Numbered from the stretch's first letter, positions 24,871 to 33,936 are shown. The stretch: 46,427 bases of DNA from a virus (IMGVR_UViG_3300022921_001532:1-46427); one strand, 5' to 3'. The notes: generated by a model from the letters alone, not told the origin. Numbers and translations: made by a program.

Positions 24871-25288
24871 TGTGTTCTATCCAACGTTTTACAACAGGCA
24901 TCAACTGTGCATGTGTATCACTAAACCATTCAGCAACATGATAGTTTACTTTGTCCAGTGGCACTTCAAACATCTTATTTGTATCTTCAAAACGACCCTC
25001 TTTAATAGTATCCATCCATACTGTAAAGTCTGGTGCAAATTCTAATCGGGCTTGTTCAGTTGGGCACACAAAGTCGGCAACTGCTATTTTGCCGGCCATG
25101 ACTACCCCATCTGCCAAGTAACGCATACGTGCTGCTTGGCGCATACGCCCTTCTGGTGTAAAGTCCCAGTCATCATAGTGCTTGCGTACTTCATCAGCAT
25201 TTAAGTGTACACCACCAATAAGCTCTGCTAATGGTTTTGCCAGCGTAGTTTTACCACTGCCTGGCAAACCAAAAATTAATATTTTCAT
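24842..25288 (-). CDS. Adenylylsulfate (APS) kinase-like P-loop kinase
   Basis: 148 aa. Walker A GLPGSGKTT at 7-15, then HLNADEVRKHYDDWDFTPEG, in the position of the APS-kinase LDGDNVRxGL...F segment. MRQAARMRYLADGVVMAGKIAVADFVCPTEQAR corresponds to the R..E.A.L...AG..V...FISP...R region. APS kinase phosphorylates adenylylsulfate to PAPS, the donor used by sulfotransferases, three of which are encoded in this window. Shorter than CysC (about 200 aa) because the C-terminal lid is reduced; a gluconate-kinase-like or other small-molecule kinase of the same fold remains possible. Confidence 0.62.
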   Translation of the reverse strand: MKILIFGLPGSGKTTLAKPLAELIGGVHLNADEVRKHYDDWDFTPEGRMRQAARMRYLADGVVMAGKIAVADFVCPTEQARLEFAPDFTVWMDTIKEGRFEDTNKMFEVPLDKVNYHVAEWFSDTHAQLMPVVKRWIEHNGSKNKASS

Positions 25289-26037
25289 AATAAGTTCCTA
25301 TTCAAAGTATTGCAATTTATTCTCCATAATTTCCCATCTCGGATACCAAAATTTTTAGTTCCTTTTCCTTGTAAGTAATTTATTCCAGCCTCATAAATTT
25401 CATTATAATTTTCTAAAATGTTTTCTTTATCAGGAGCCGGTTTTATTTTATCACTTTTTTTGTATAGGTTAATTTCTGGATAATACTCTCGCATTTTTTT
25501 ATAATCATATGTTTTACTTAACATTGTTAAATTAAAATCTTCATTATGATTAAACTTTAAGTTTTCATAATAAACAATTTCATCATATTTAAATCCATGT
25601 TTATTATTAATTATTTCTTTTGTGTTAACATATATTGTTTCTAAATATTTTAAAAATTCATCTACAGGTATTGTGATTTTAGTATCAGTATAACTAGTCC
25701 ATTCTCCCTTGTGTGTACTTATAGCTAAACTTATTGCAGTTTGCAATAAATCTTTTCTTATTAACACAATGTTATAAAAGTTTTTCATATTTTTTAATTT
25801 ATCAAGTTGGTATGGTTCCATAAAATTAAAAAAAGTACAGTGGTGTTTTAACACTATTTCAGTTCGCATGTTTGCTTCATGTAGGAGTTCATCTATATTT
25901 TTTCCGTGTGATTTTGTATTTAAGTTAAACGGTTCATTCCACATGTGAAAATGTTGATACGGAGAATAGAATAAAACCAACATATTATAAAAATATGTAC
26001 TGCCGCATCTTGGATTTGTTATAATATTAATTTTCAT
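25285..26037 (-). CDS. Sulfotransferase-like protein
   Basis: 250 aa. The N-terminal strand-loop INIITNPRCGSTYFYNML (3-20) is the PAPS-binding loop form (NPRCGST, equivalent to PRSGTS). VLIRKDLLQTAISLAIS (residues ~92-108) matches the 3'-phosphate-binding R...(D/N).... S helix. The middle is rich in Lys/Asn. The ATGA overlap at its 3' end joins it directly to the APS-kinase-like gene, so donor synthesis and transfer are probably co-expressed. Acceptor unknown. Confidence 0.68.
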   Translation of the reverse strand: MKINIITNPRCGSTYFYNMLVLFYSPYQHFHMWNEPFNLNTKSHGKNIDELLHEANMRTEIVLKHHCTFFNFMEPYQLDKLKNMKNFYNIVLIRKDLLQTAISLAISTHKGEWTSYTDTKITIPVDEFLKYLETIYVNTKEIINNKHGFKYDEIVYYENLKFNHNEDFNLTMLSKTYDYKKMREYYPEINLYKKSDKIKPAPDKENILENYNEIYEAGINYLQGKGTKNFGIRDGKLWRINCNTLNRNLL

Positions 26038-28105
26038 TTGTTAAAAACTCTTTTATGTTTTTTTCAATTATTACTGATTCATGATCCCAGTTTAAATTAT
26101 GATAATCTTCCCATTCTTTTGATTCAGTATAACTATGCAATAGTGTTAAACACATGTTACCATCAGTATCTATAATTATATTTACCTTGGCCGAATAATC
26201 ATGAGTCAATGATGGTCCAAATTCATCGAAATCTTTTTCTTTGTTGAACTCCATGGTTAAACTATATGCACCAAATATACTGTAAATGGCCCACGCAAAC
26301 GAAATATATTCATTAACTATACCAAATTTTAATTTTTCAATATCATTTTGAGGATTACTAAAATAGTCAAAGTTGGCATCTGTTTGCTCTACAAAATCAA
26401 GTGGAGTATTATTGTCTGTAAACTCTATAGTATAAAAATTGTTAATATTTTTGTATGCTTGTGTATTAACAATATAACTATTTTGATCCTTAATTAAATC
26501 CATAAAGATAGCCATAAATTTAATACGCAAACTTCTGTGTAAAATAGTATTTTTAAAATCTTCAGTATACCATTCATTTTCAAAATAAACGTCAGGAATA
26601 ATTTTATAGTTTTTATATCCATTTACTTCTATATCACTAAATTGTGCAATACCACAACCAAAACCTGGACTAATGGCATATAAATCATTACGTATATTCC
26701 ATAAAAACTGTAGACTGTGTGCTGCATCAACATTATGTTCAGACGGAAATCCTACAATCCAATTACCGTGACAATTTACATCAGCTAAACGTGAGTCACG
26801 TAAATTAGCCACCATTTCTTCAATCTTAACATTTTTTTTCATACTGTCAAGTACACGTTGACTGCCACTTTCTAAACCAAAACTAAGACTCATGCACCCA
26901 CTTTGTTTTAGTTTTTTAAAAAAGTCAAGATCCATACGACCGTCACATCTAGCATAACTGTTCCAGCGTATTTTCATACCGCTTTCAATTATACCTTCAA
27001 CTAGACTTTTAAACTCTTTAAAATTACCATTAACCAAACTGTCTACAAACCAAAATCTTCTAGTACCATAACGATCATACTGATACTTCATTTCTTCTAC
27101 AACACGATTAGTTTCTCTCCAGCGGTATTTCCAAAAATGTGTTTCACTACAAAACGTACACTTAGCAATACATCCACGGCTTGTTTCTAGACTAACACCA
27201 TCACTATAGTCATACCAACTTAAATCATAATCACTGTAATCTGGAAACGGTAAATTATTTAAATCTAGATTACTGTTGAATCCTCCTAGAATTGATCCCG
27301 ATTTCATTTCATCTGTTTTATAATTTTCCATTAGTGTAAGAAGTTCTTGTTCACCTTCACCAGTAATTGTATAGTCAAACAAATCAATATCTATTTTATT
27401 TTTCTTTTTATACCAGCGATGTTCACTATTCAATACATCAGTCTGAAAACATCCTGGTCCACCAATTACAATTCTAACATTTGGTAAATGTACTTTTAAT
27501 TGATGCATAAAGTATAAGCTAGGCTGTAAATTAGTAGTATATAAGGATAAACCAACAAGTGCAGGTTTTCTAGAAACAATAGACGAAATATATCTATCAA
27601 GAACTGGCTTTAAATCTTCGTGTATATAAGTCCAATAATTTTCTTCTACCCAGTAATGAGTTTTATTACTGTCCCACCAATTTATATCATATCCAGAGTG
27701 TGAATTAAAATACCTGTATGCATTAATATTGATATCTGAAACTTTAACTTCATAATCATAATAGCGCAATAATCCAGTCAATCTAGCTATATTATAAGGA
27801 GGAAATATTACTCCCCAACTTGGTAAAATTACTAGTTCAATACTTCCTTTGTATAATTTTTGATTTTTATTTGAAAAATCACTATAATATGCCGGTCGGC
27901 GAACATCATCTTGACTCTGATAAATTTCACTCCAATATGGAACCCGTGTACTTTGGGCATCAATTCCACCTAAGTGACTATTGTCATGCTGTATAACGTC
28001 ACGTGCCATCATACGTTTAAGTACTTGATCTCGATCAGCTGTAAAGTCATCATCATTATGAATAACAACTCCACCGGTAGATATTTTATTTTTATTGTCA
28101 GTCAT
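26027..28105 (-). CDS. B12-binding-domain type radical SAM protein, large
   Basis: 692 aa, the largest gene in the window. A cobalamin-domain-like region covers ~85-260: IELVILPSWGVIFPPYNIARL, ALVGLSLYTTN, VRIVIGGPGCF (208-220), ITGEGEQEL. As in the other B12-type gene no DxHxxG is seen. LPFPDYSDYDLSWYDY leads to core C312-x3-C316-x2-C319 (SRGCIAKCTFCSETHFW). FGLESGSQRVL and WIVGFPSEHNVD are characteristic of the class. The C-terminal ~180 residues (from ~510) are an extra domain not seen in the 493-aa paralogue; its function is unknown. It overlaps the radical SAM gene upstream by 8 bases. Confidence 0.8.
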   Translation of the reverse strand: MTDNKNKISTGGVVIHNDDDFTADRDQVLKRMMARDVIQHDNSHLGGIDAQSTRVPYWSEIYQSQDDVRRPAYYSDFSNKNQKLYKGSIELVILPSWGVIFPPYNIARLTGLLRYYDYEVKVSDININAYRYFNSHSGYDINWWDSNKTHYWVEENYWTYIHEDLKPVLDRYISSIVSRKPALVGLSLYTTNLQPSLYFMHQLKVHLPNVRIVIGGPGCFQTDVLNSEHRWYKKKNKIDIDLFDYTITGEGEQELLTLMENYKTDEMKSGSILGGFNSNLDLNNLPFPDYSDYDLSWYDYSDGVSLETSRGCIAKCTFCSETHFWKYRWRETNRVVEEMKYQYDRYGTRRFWFVDSLVNGNFKEFKSLVEGIIESGMKIRWNSYARCDGRMDLDFFKKLKQSGCMSLSFGLESGSQRVLDSMKKNVKIEEMVANLRDSRLADVNCHGNWIVGFPSEHNVDAAHSLQFLWNIRNDLYAISPGFGCGIAQFSDIEVNGYKNYKIIPDVYFENEWYTEDFKNTILHRSLRIKFMAIFMDLIKDQNSYIVNTQAYKNINNFYTIEFTDNNTPLDFVEQTDANFDYFSNPQNDIEKLKFGIVNEYISFAWAIYSIFGAYSLTMEFNKEKDFDEFGPSLTHDYSAKVNIIIDTDGNMCLTLLHSYTESKEWEDYHNLNWDHESVIIEKNIKEFLTNEN

Positions 28106-29498
28106 TTATATCAGACCACTCATCTATTAGTTGTACAATTTTAGGATTTAATGAATTACGAAACGAATCTTGTCTTATTTTATCAAAAGCAACAGTACGT
28201 TTTACAAATTTTTTACGCAGGACATTGATTTTATTATCTGGCAATAATGGCTTTCTCAATCTATTAATTAATAAATCCAATCTACTAGACTTTGTAAATA
28301 TTTCAATGTTGCCATATGCTTCATTGCATATGCTTACAAATTTTGGACGTTGCAAAAATAATTGTATTTGGTCTGCAATTTCCATTCTGTATTGTTCTGG
28401 CAATAATTCAATATTAAACTCTTCTGGATATTCAATTAAATTAATAATTAACTTACCATAATTATTTGTATCTTTCTTGTTTAGCATACCATATGTATAC
28501 CAATATTCCAATACGTTTACAATATTAAAAATATTGTATAATCCAGTTGCACATAAATAATTAACACTACAATTATCAATTGTATTAAACAACATGAAAT
28601 TTTCATGCATTACACTACTGATTGCATTTTTTCTTTGATATTCGTTTACCAATGGATCTAAAACTAAATTACTGTCTCCACTAAAGTCAATCCTTACTCC
28701 TTTAAATCGATCTAGTAAATTTAATATTTTACCTTTAGCAATACTGCCATTAGTAGTAATTGCTAAAGTAAAGTTAGTATTACCGCTGTCAACACACCAT
28801 TGGATTAATTTAACACACCCAGGAGTGGCCAACGGTTCTCCTCCAATAAGTTTCATAGTAACATAATGTTCACTTTCAATCCACTTGTGCAAACTGGCAC
28901 GTGTTACTGGATCGTCAATCCACTTACTCATTTCCTTAAATGTTAATCCAGTTACATGTTTGGGATCGTCTTCACTAACACCCTGGAGATATGCTCCAGT
29001 TTCTTTATAAACATCAGTATGCTCTAATTGTTCTTTGTCAATACTATCACTTACTCCAGGCGTACACATTCTACATTTATAATTACATGTGTGTCCAGGT
29101 CTAATATCTGTCCACAATGGAGTGTTATAAGTGTTTCCAGTTTCTACATTTATATCCCAATTATCGTCTATTTCGTTAGTCCAATGATTTAAAACCATAT
29201 GATTTGCAGTGGTTCGATCACTGCCAGGACCTTGCTTGTCTTGTTTCCAACATGTTCTACATTCTGGCAGTGCTTCACCATCAAGCATACGCTGTCGCCG
29301 TTCTTTATACCAGTCGCTGGTCCAATGTGCCTGTAAATCTTTTTCCTGTCTGACGTTAGGTCGATCCCCACAATCATATCTATAAGCCGCTAGACAACAG
29401 AGCGCAACTTCTCCTTCAGTGCTTACATGACTGTGAGCAAAGGGCATTATACAAAAATGTGGATTATTTTTGATTTGATCCTTATATAGCTTTTGCAA
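28098..29498 (-). CDS. N-terminal-twitch radical SAM protein
   Basis: 466 aa from a TTG start. C16 (HFCIMPFAHSHVS), C34-C35 (VALCC), C43, C80-x2-C83 (PECRTC). Core C138-x3-C142-x2-C145 (GHTCNYKCRMCTPGVS). GGEP is at 219-222. LYNIFNIVNVLEYW and the tail FDKIRQDSFRNSLNPKI are divergent family motifs. TTG 29498 has AAGGA 9 bases upstream and no Met codon lies between it and residue 18, which is past the first ligand Cys. It overlaps the degenerate paralogue upstream by 17 bases. Confidence 0.82.
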   Translation of the reverse strand: MQKLYKDQIKNNPHFCIMPFAHSHVSTEGEVALCCLAAYRYDCGDRPNVRQEKDLQAHWTSDWYKERRQRMLDGEALPECRTCWKQDKQGPGSDRTTANHMVLNHWTNEIDDNWDINVETGNTYNTPLWTDIRPGHTCNYKCRMCTPGVSDSIDKEQLEHTDVYKETGAYLQGVSEDDPKHVTGLTFKEMSKWIDDPVTRASLHKWIESEHYVTMKLIGGEPLATPGCVKLIQWCVDSGNTNFTLAITTNGSIAKGKILNLLDRFKGVRIDFSGDSNLVLDPLVNEYQRKNAISSVMHENFMLFNTIDNCSVNYLCATGLYNIFNIVNVLEYWYTYGMLNKKDTNNYGKLIINLIEYPEEFNIELLPEQYRMEIADQIQLFLQRPKFVSICNEAYGNIEIFTKSSRLDLLINRLRKPLLPDNKINVLRKKFVKRTVAFDKIRQDSFRNSLNPKIVQLIDEWSDIND

Positions 29499-30522
29499 TT
29501 ATAGTTTTCCTTTTCTTTTGAGTTGTCTGTAATTTCACAAGATCATTAGATTTAGAACGTTCTAGAAAATCTAAAATCTTTTTAAGTTCAGGAAAATAAT
29601 CATGCCAATATTGATTCTGTTGTTCACCTTTAAGTGTTAGCATTTTTTTAAAATTATATATCGCCATCATATCTGTATTTTGGTTTTTAGATAAAATATC
29701 AATTATTGAATCAAGTATATTTTTAATTTGATTATCTTGATCTTCCCAAAGTTTGCGATAGTCATTATAAAAATTCTTATAATTATTTTTTATATACTGG
29801 ACTAAGTTTTCATCTAACGCTATTAAATCAATATTACTGACGGTAAAATTAACATGACTGTCTATACGTTCTCTAAAGAACCAAATCATATCCAGTATGT
29901 GTAATATATTATACATATTTAAATTAACATCAATATTAACAGATGCAAAAGGTAATTCATTAGCAAAATGAATTATAGAAAATATATTATATTCTTTATT
30001 ACTGGACCATTGATTTGGATATTCTATAAAATTAAAATGTTCATAAAGAGCTGTTAGTCGTAGATTAAATTTTACTTCGTAAAAACTATTTAAAATTTCA
30101 TAAGGAAGTTCTGTAAGGACATAATTTAAATCTTGTGCATTATTAATATCAAAAACTAAAATAGTTCCGTATGATGTGTGTTTTTTAATAAGTTCATTTA
30201 ATTTTTCCAATAATATTTCTTTATCATTTAATATATCTCCACTGATTGTATATTTTTGATTGGACCAAAATTGATCCTTCTCATTACGTAATTGTGTTTT
30301 GTCTTTTCCTGTCAGTTTAGACATTTTGTCAACAAAGTAATCGCCAACTTCTTTGTTATAAAAGCAGGACAGTTTAACTTTGTTATCATTATCAAGTCTA
30401 AATGTACGTGCAATAATATTAGTTTTTTCTGATATTGTTAGTCCAACGCTATCGGGCCTAGACACTATAGCCATAACACGACTATGTGGGCCTCCACTAA
30501 GCATATCAGAAATTTTATTCAT
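29482..30522 (-). CDS. Degenerate radical SAM relative without Fe-S cysteines (pseudoenzyme candidate)
   Basis: 346 aa with one Cys in the whole protein (C53), no CxxxCxxC and no GGEP. The second half still aligns with the N-twitch radical SAM proteins around it: FIEYPNQWSSNKEYN corresponds to YIRYPSNWEKIEEN, VNLNMYNILHILDMIWFF to VQMYNILRLHELIDW, and YWHDYFPELKKILDF to the FPEL tail. The first half (residues 1-140) has lost the twitch and core motifs. The frame is intact and coupled to its neighbours, so it is maintained rather than decaying. A structural or regulatory partner of the radical SAM protein encoded next (28098-29498) is likely. Confidence 0.65.
   Translation of the reverse strand: MNKISDMLSGGPHSRVMAIVSRPDSVGLTISEKTNIIARTFRLDNDNKVKLSCFYNKEVGDYFVDKMSKLTGKDKTQLRNEKDQFWSNQKYTISGDILNDKEILLEKLNELIKKHTSYGTILVFDINNAQDLNYVLTELPYEILNSFYEVKFNLRLTALYEHFNFIEYPNQWSSNKEYNIFSIIHFANELPFASVNIDVNLNMYNILHILDMIWFFRERIDSHVNFTVSNIDLIALDENLVQYIKNNYKNFYNDYRKLWEDQDNQIKNILDSIIDILSKNQNTDMMAIYNFKKMLTLKGEQQNQYWHDYFPELKKILDFLERSKSNDLVKLQTTQKKRKTIIAKAI
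29508..29512 (-). promoter_or_regulatory. Ribosome binding site supporting a TTG start
   Basis: AAGGA, 9 bases before TTG 29498, within the 3' end of the pseudoenzyme gene. No other start lies before the first conserved Cys of the radical SAM protein, so this site decides the start. Confidence 0.5.
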
Positions 30523-30523
30523 T

Positions 30524-31720
30524 TTATCCTACTACCTCAAAATTTGGTGTACAGAAAATTAGTTTACCGCCGCCTGCAATCCAGTCTGCCATAATTTTGT
30601 TAACAAACAATTCTTTAAAATGAAAAGGGAATACTAAAAAGTAATCGGCTTTCTCTTTGGCTTCATCTTCATGTACAATGGGAATATTACTACCTACTAA
30701 GTATTTACCAATTTTATCAGGATGTATTTCAGCTGCTCCATCAATTGTATCGCCGTCTAATCCATAATACTGCATAATAGTATTACCTTTAGTACTTGCA
30801 CCCATAATATAGATACGTTTACCAGACGCTCTTTCAGAGCGTATAAAATGCATTGTATCATCGCGATTCTTATCTATATTTTTTGCCCAGTTATTAATAT
30901 GCTCTGGTGTAATATTTTCAGCATAGTTAATACTTCCAGAATTTTTATGACGAATAAACAACTGGTAACTTCCACCATTGATATCATTTTCACGCACATC
31001 AAATATTTCTAGCTCATGTCTTTCCATTAAGTTTACTAAACTTTTGTATGTATAATATTCAATATGTTCATGAATTACATTACCCAAATCATTTGAGTCC
31101 AGCATTGGTCGAGCAGTCATTAGCTGACATAACCAAACGCCATCATTATCTAATATGTCTTTTATATCTGATACAAAACTGTTTGGGTCATCTAAATCAT
31201 AAAACATGGCAACAGTTGTAATAATCTTTGCTTTACGCTTTCCTACAGCATTAGTCCAGTTCTCTTTATTAAAAAAGTCTCCAATCATTAAATCGCAGTT
31301 CTTTTCTAATTCACTGTGAATGTTTTTAGCAGGATCACATCCAACTCTAATAACATTATCACTATTATAAAAACTTAATAGTGTTCCGTCATTTGCTCCA
31401 ATGTCAAGTACTAGATCTCCTTGGTTAACATCTACTTCACAACATACATCTTGTACGATACTTTGTAAGTTGTCAACAATTTTTTTATTTAATCTTGACA
31501 AATACCAATAGTTTTCATATAACTCTTGTTCACGCACAGTGTGGCTTAATTGAATAAGATCACATTTATCACAATGCATAAGTGTAAGAGGCGCACTTCC
31601 AACATCTGTGTTGGGCTCTGGAGTAAATGCATTGATCTTTAGTTCACCAATATCAAAAACTTGTTTTTCTAAAGTTGCATTGCAACTTCTACAATTGTTT
31701 ACTAATTTTACTTGTCTCAT
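30524..31720 (-). CDS. SAM-dependent C-methyltransferase of NDP-sugar type, with N-terminal zinc-binding domain
   Basis: 398 aa. An N-terminal zinc site C-x2-C (CRSCNA) ... C-x2-C (CDKCDLIQLSH) is followed by YENYWYLS, then SAM motif I VLDIGANDGTLLSFY, IRVGCDPAKNI, VAMFYDLDDP, and the tail domain with VIHEHIEYYTYKSL and DINGGSYQLFIRH. This domain series (Methyltransf_13, central MTase, Methyltransf_14) is that of TylC3/NovU-type enzymes that methylate C-3 or C-5 of NDP-4-keto-6-deoxyhexoses. GASTKGNTIMQY in the C-terminal domain is also typical. ATG 31720 overlaps the upstream TGA (ATGA) and is preferred to a site four codons earlier. Confidence 0.85.
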   Translation of the reverse strand: MRQVKLVNNCRSCNATLEKQVFDIGELKINAFTPEPNTDVGSAPLTLMHCDKCDLIQLSHTVREQELYENYWYLSRLNKKIVDNLQSIVQDVCCEVDVNQGDLVLDIGANDGTLLSFYNSDNVIRVGCDPAKNIHSELEKNCDLMIGDFFNKENWTNAVGKRKAKIITTVAMFYDLDDPNSFVSDIKDILDNDGVWLCQLMTARPMLDSNDLGNVIHEHIEYYTYKSLVNLMERHELEIFDVRENDINGGSYQLFIRHKNSGSINYAENITPEHINNWAKNIDKNRDDTMHFIRSERASGKRIYIMGASTKGNTIMQYYGLDGDTIDGAAEIHPDKIGKYLVGSNIPIVHEDEAKEKADYFLVFPFHFKELFVNKIMADWIAGGGKLIFCTPNFEVVG

Positions 31721-32355
31721 AGTAAATCCCATTCTTTTAATTTTGATTCTGCTTTTTGCAACAAAGCAGTATTATATTTGTTTACTTTGACTGGCATGTT
31801 ATCAGTATGAGTTAATCCCCATGGGTTATTATCAAATATTTCTTTATATTCAATTTCATAATTAAACATATGTTTATACTTGTTGTACATCGTGTATTCG
31901 TGTATCAAAATAGTTTCATATGTATACATATGCTCGTCAGTAATATCTATGTCATCTGGAGTCTTATATACTTTGTCCTCAATATGAAATACTGAAGTCT
32001 CCCATGCAAGTAAATTACTTAAAAAATGCTCAACTTTATTTTTTCGATACAGCCAAATAAACTCTGTTCCATTTTTATAATAAAGTAATCTATTTAAGTC
32101 AATTGGATCATCGCAAAAAACTTTTGTAACAAAGGGCTGACAATCATGCATATACTCAATTCTCTCATCAACATTATAATCAGATATTGCTAAATCTTGC
32201 AATGCAGGACTAAGGCTGGAATTTTCGCTCATACTTAATGGGAACGAATTATATCCCTGTCTTTCAAACGCACTTACTAGCCAACTACTCCCACTTCTAG
32301 CAGGAGTAACAATGACTTTGTTTTTAAAGTTATTTTGATTGTATACTAAAGCCAT
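31717..32355 (-). CDS. Sulfotransferase-like protein
   Basis: 212 aa, somewhat short for the family. KVIVTPARSGSSWLVSAFERQGY (~residues 13-35) matches the phosphosulfate-binding loop ((T/P)xRSGSSW). FIWLYRKNKVEHFLSNLLAW (~94-113) is the R...(N/D)...S segment for the 3'-phosphate. The acidic C-terminal half has no assigned motif. ATGA overlap with the sugar methyltransferase and a 10-base overlap with the upstream unknown gene suggest that the methylated sugar may also be sulfated (inference). Confidence 0.68.
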   Translation of the reverse strand: MALVYNQNNFKNKVIVTPARSGSSWLVSAFERQGYNSFPLSMSENSSLSPALQDLAISDYNVDERIEYMHDCQPFVTKVFCDDPIDLNRLLYYKNGTEFIWLYRKNKVEHFLSNLLAWETSVFHIEDKVYKTPDDIDITDEHMYTYETILIHEYTMYNKYKHMFNYEIEYKEIFDNNPWGLTHTDNMPVKVNKYNTALLQKAESKLKEWDLL

Positions 32356-33329
32356 TCTACTTTAATTACCTGCTCTTGTAGGATGCGACTCCAATCTAAA
32401 TCTTTTTTATTAATGCAGTAACCAAGTGGAATTTTTCCAATACAAAAAGGGTTTGTAGGTACTAAATGATCAGTTAACCATTGTTGAAATTCTTTCTTTT
32501 GTAATACATCTACAGTAAAACTATTTGGTTGAAGTTCCCAACCAGGTGCATATGTTTTGTCAATATTAGTCATATCAAATTGACTTGGGTTATCCATATT
32601 AACCCAACATGTATAATATTCCTTGCCCAGCACTGCAAATGGTAGCCATAAGTCTGGTTCTGTATCATATGTACAAAACTTTCTATATTCGTTTGGTATT
32701 TCTAGAACATCAAATGCTTCCATTTTTCCACTAGTATATCTCTGAATAACATGATAGCCATCATTATAATTGTATCCCCAATCTAATAACTGTTGGACAC
32801 GTGGACTAGTGATAGTTTCTTCATACCAATGTATATCACAATTCATTTCAAAAAGAATACGAGTTACATCTTCTGCTATTTCGTCTGAGACTTCAAACTC
32901 TGGTTCATGGTCTTGTCTAAAATTATAATCTTTCCAATGATTCCACTTACTGTTGTTTATGTCAGTTATTTTTGCATTTGGTAATTCCCAATTACTACGT
33001 GTAAATGCTCCATGCGTAACCCATTTATGTAATAAATTAAGTCGTTCCTGACTTACTGTGCTAGAATCCATTTTTCCTGGAAAGGAAATGCCATATTTTT
33101 CTTTTAACTCGTCAACGTGCTTGTCAAACTTTTTGCTGTACTTTGATCTTATTTCTAATATTTCACTAGTATGCAGTTTCACTTCAGGAAATAGATTTTC
33201 ATTCCATGTGTTGATCATTTCCATTTTCATTAAGTTCTCACGCCAACCATTAACAAAATCATTATCAATTAAAGCTATATGAACTTTTCCACTTTTAAAA
33301 TGTATTAACATTTCATTTTTTGATTTCAT
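32346..33329 (-). CDS. Protein of unknown function, paralogue of 33923-34771
   Basis: 327 aa, not recognised. It shares a head and tail with the protein at 33923-34771: near the start LIHFKSGKVHIALIDNDFVNGW (compare LHLDTGKILTIKLVDHHLIREW), then LGKEYYTCWVNMDNPSQFDM (LGKDYREAYRDNDDPTYNEM), and at the end WLTDHLVPTNPFCIGKIPLGY (YLPVPPTPNNIGRIPIGN). The middle, with WYEETITSPRVQQLLDWGY, is its own. No signal or membrane helix and no metal motif. It lies between a sulfotransferase-like gene and the minimal aminotransferase gene, one base from the latter. Confidence 0.6.
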   Translation of the reverse strand: MKSKNEMLIHFKSGKVHIALIDNDFVNGWRENLMKMEMINTWNENLFPEVKLHTSEILEIRSKYSKKFDKHVDELKEKYGISFPGKMDSSTVSQERLNLLHKWVTHGAFTRSNWELPNAKITDINNSKWNHWKDYNFRQDHEPEFEVSDEIAEDVTRILFEMNCDIHWYEETITSPRVQQLLDWGYNYNDGYHVIQRYTSGKMEAFDVLEIPNEYRKFCTYDTEPDLWLPFAVLGKEYYTCWVNMDNPSQFDMTNIDKTYAPGWELQPNSFTVDVLQKKEFQQWLTDHLVPTNPFCIGKIPLGYCINKKDLDWSRILQEQVIKVEWL

Positions 33330-33330
33330 A

Positions 33331-33936
33331 TCAAAAATCCTTTATGTAACTTATATCTGGATATGTGTAGCTTCCAGCACAATCATTATTTGTGTCAGGT
33401 AATACCTGTAATCTAGCAAGTCCTAATTCAGCAGTTTCTGGTGTCATAAAATAATGCCAGCCAGCAAATGTAATAGTGTCCTGTTCATAGGGTACACTCA
33501 TATCGCGACCGTCATGCACAGCTCGTTGTGCCCAATCATAGAATTTTTTATCATCTGTGAGTATCATACCACCACGTATTGTGCTTAATATTTTTTTAAA
33601 TTGAAAACTAAGACATTGATATTTACCTGATTGATAACACCCCCGATACAGTCTTGCGGCACTATCTACAACCCGTGTATTTCCAATACTGTATGCGCCT
33701 TCCCACTCTATATCTTCTAGCTCAACTGTTAATCCAAGATGTTGAGCTTGCATTGCAACACTTACATATGTATTTTTTGGTATCGTTACATAATTGACAC
33801 CAGGGTGTTCTTTTTTATAATAATATAAACTTAGATAAATCGCATGTGTACAACAATCTGTTGCAACTGCGTAAGGAGCACCGGTGTATTCTGCAATCTG
33901 CTCTTCAAATTTATGAACTAGATCAAATGGATTCAT
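33331..33936 (-). CDS. Minimal DegT/DnrJ/EryC1/StrS-family aminotransferase-like protein
   Basis: 201 aa against about 370 for the family. The PLP-binding large domain is recognisable: FEEQIAEYTGAPYAVATDCCTHAI (start of the fold), TIPKNTYVSVAMQA, VVDSAARLYRG with D91 for the pyridine nitrogen, and SFQFKKILSTIRGGMILTDD with the Schiff-base Lys (K114 or K115). Most of the small C-terminal domain is absent. Such short versions are known from T4-like marine phages. Family enzymes aminate keto-sugar nucleotides; whether the short form is active is open. Overlaps the 33923-34771 gene by 14 bases or fewer. Confidence 0.75.
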   Translation of the reverse strand: MNPFDLVHKFEEQIAEYTGAPYAVATDCCTHAIYLSLYYYKKEHPGVNYVTIPKNTYVSVAMQAQHLGLTVELEDIEWEGAYSIGNTRVVDSAARLYRGCYQSGKYQCLSFQFKKILSTIRGGMILTDDKKFYDWAQRAVHDGRDMSVPYEQDTITFAGWHYFMTPETAELGLARLQVLPDTNNDCAGSYTYPDISYIKDF

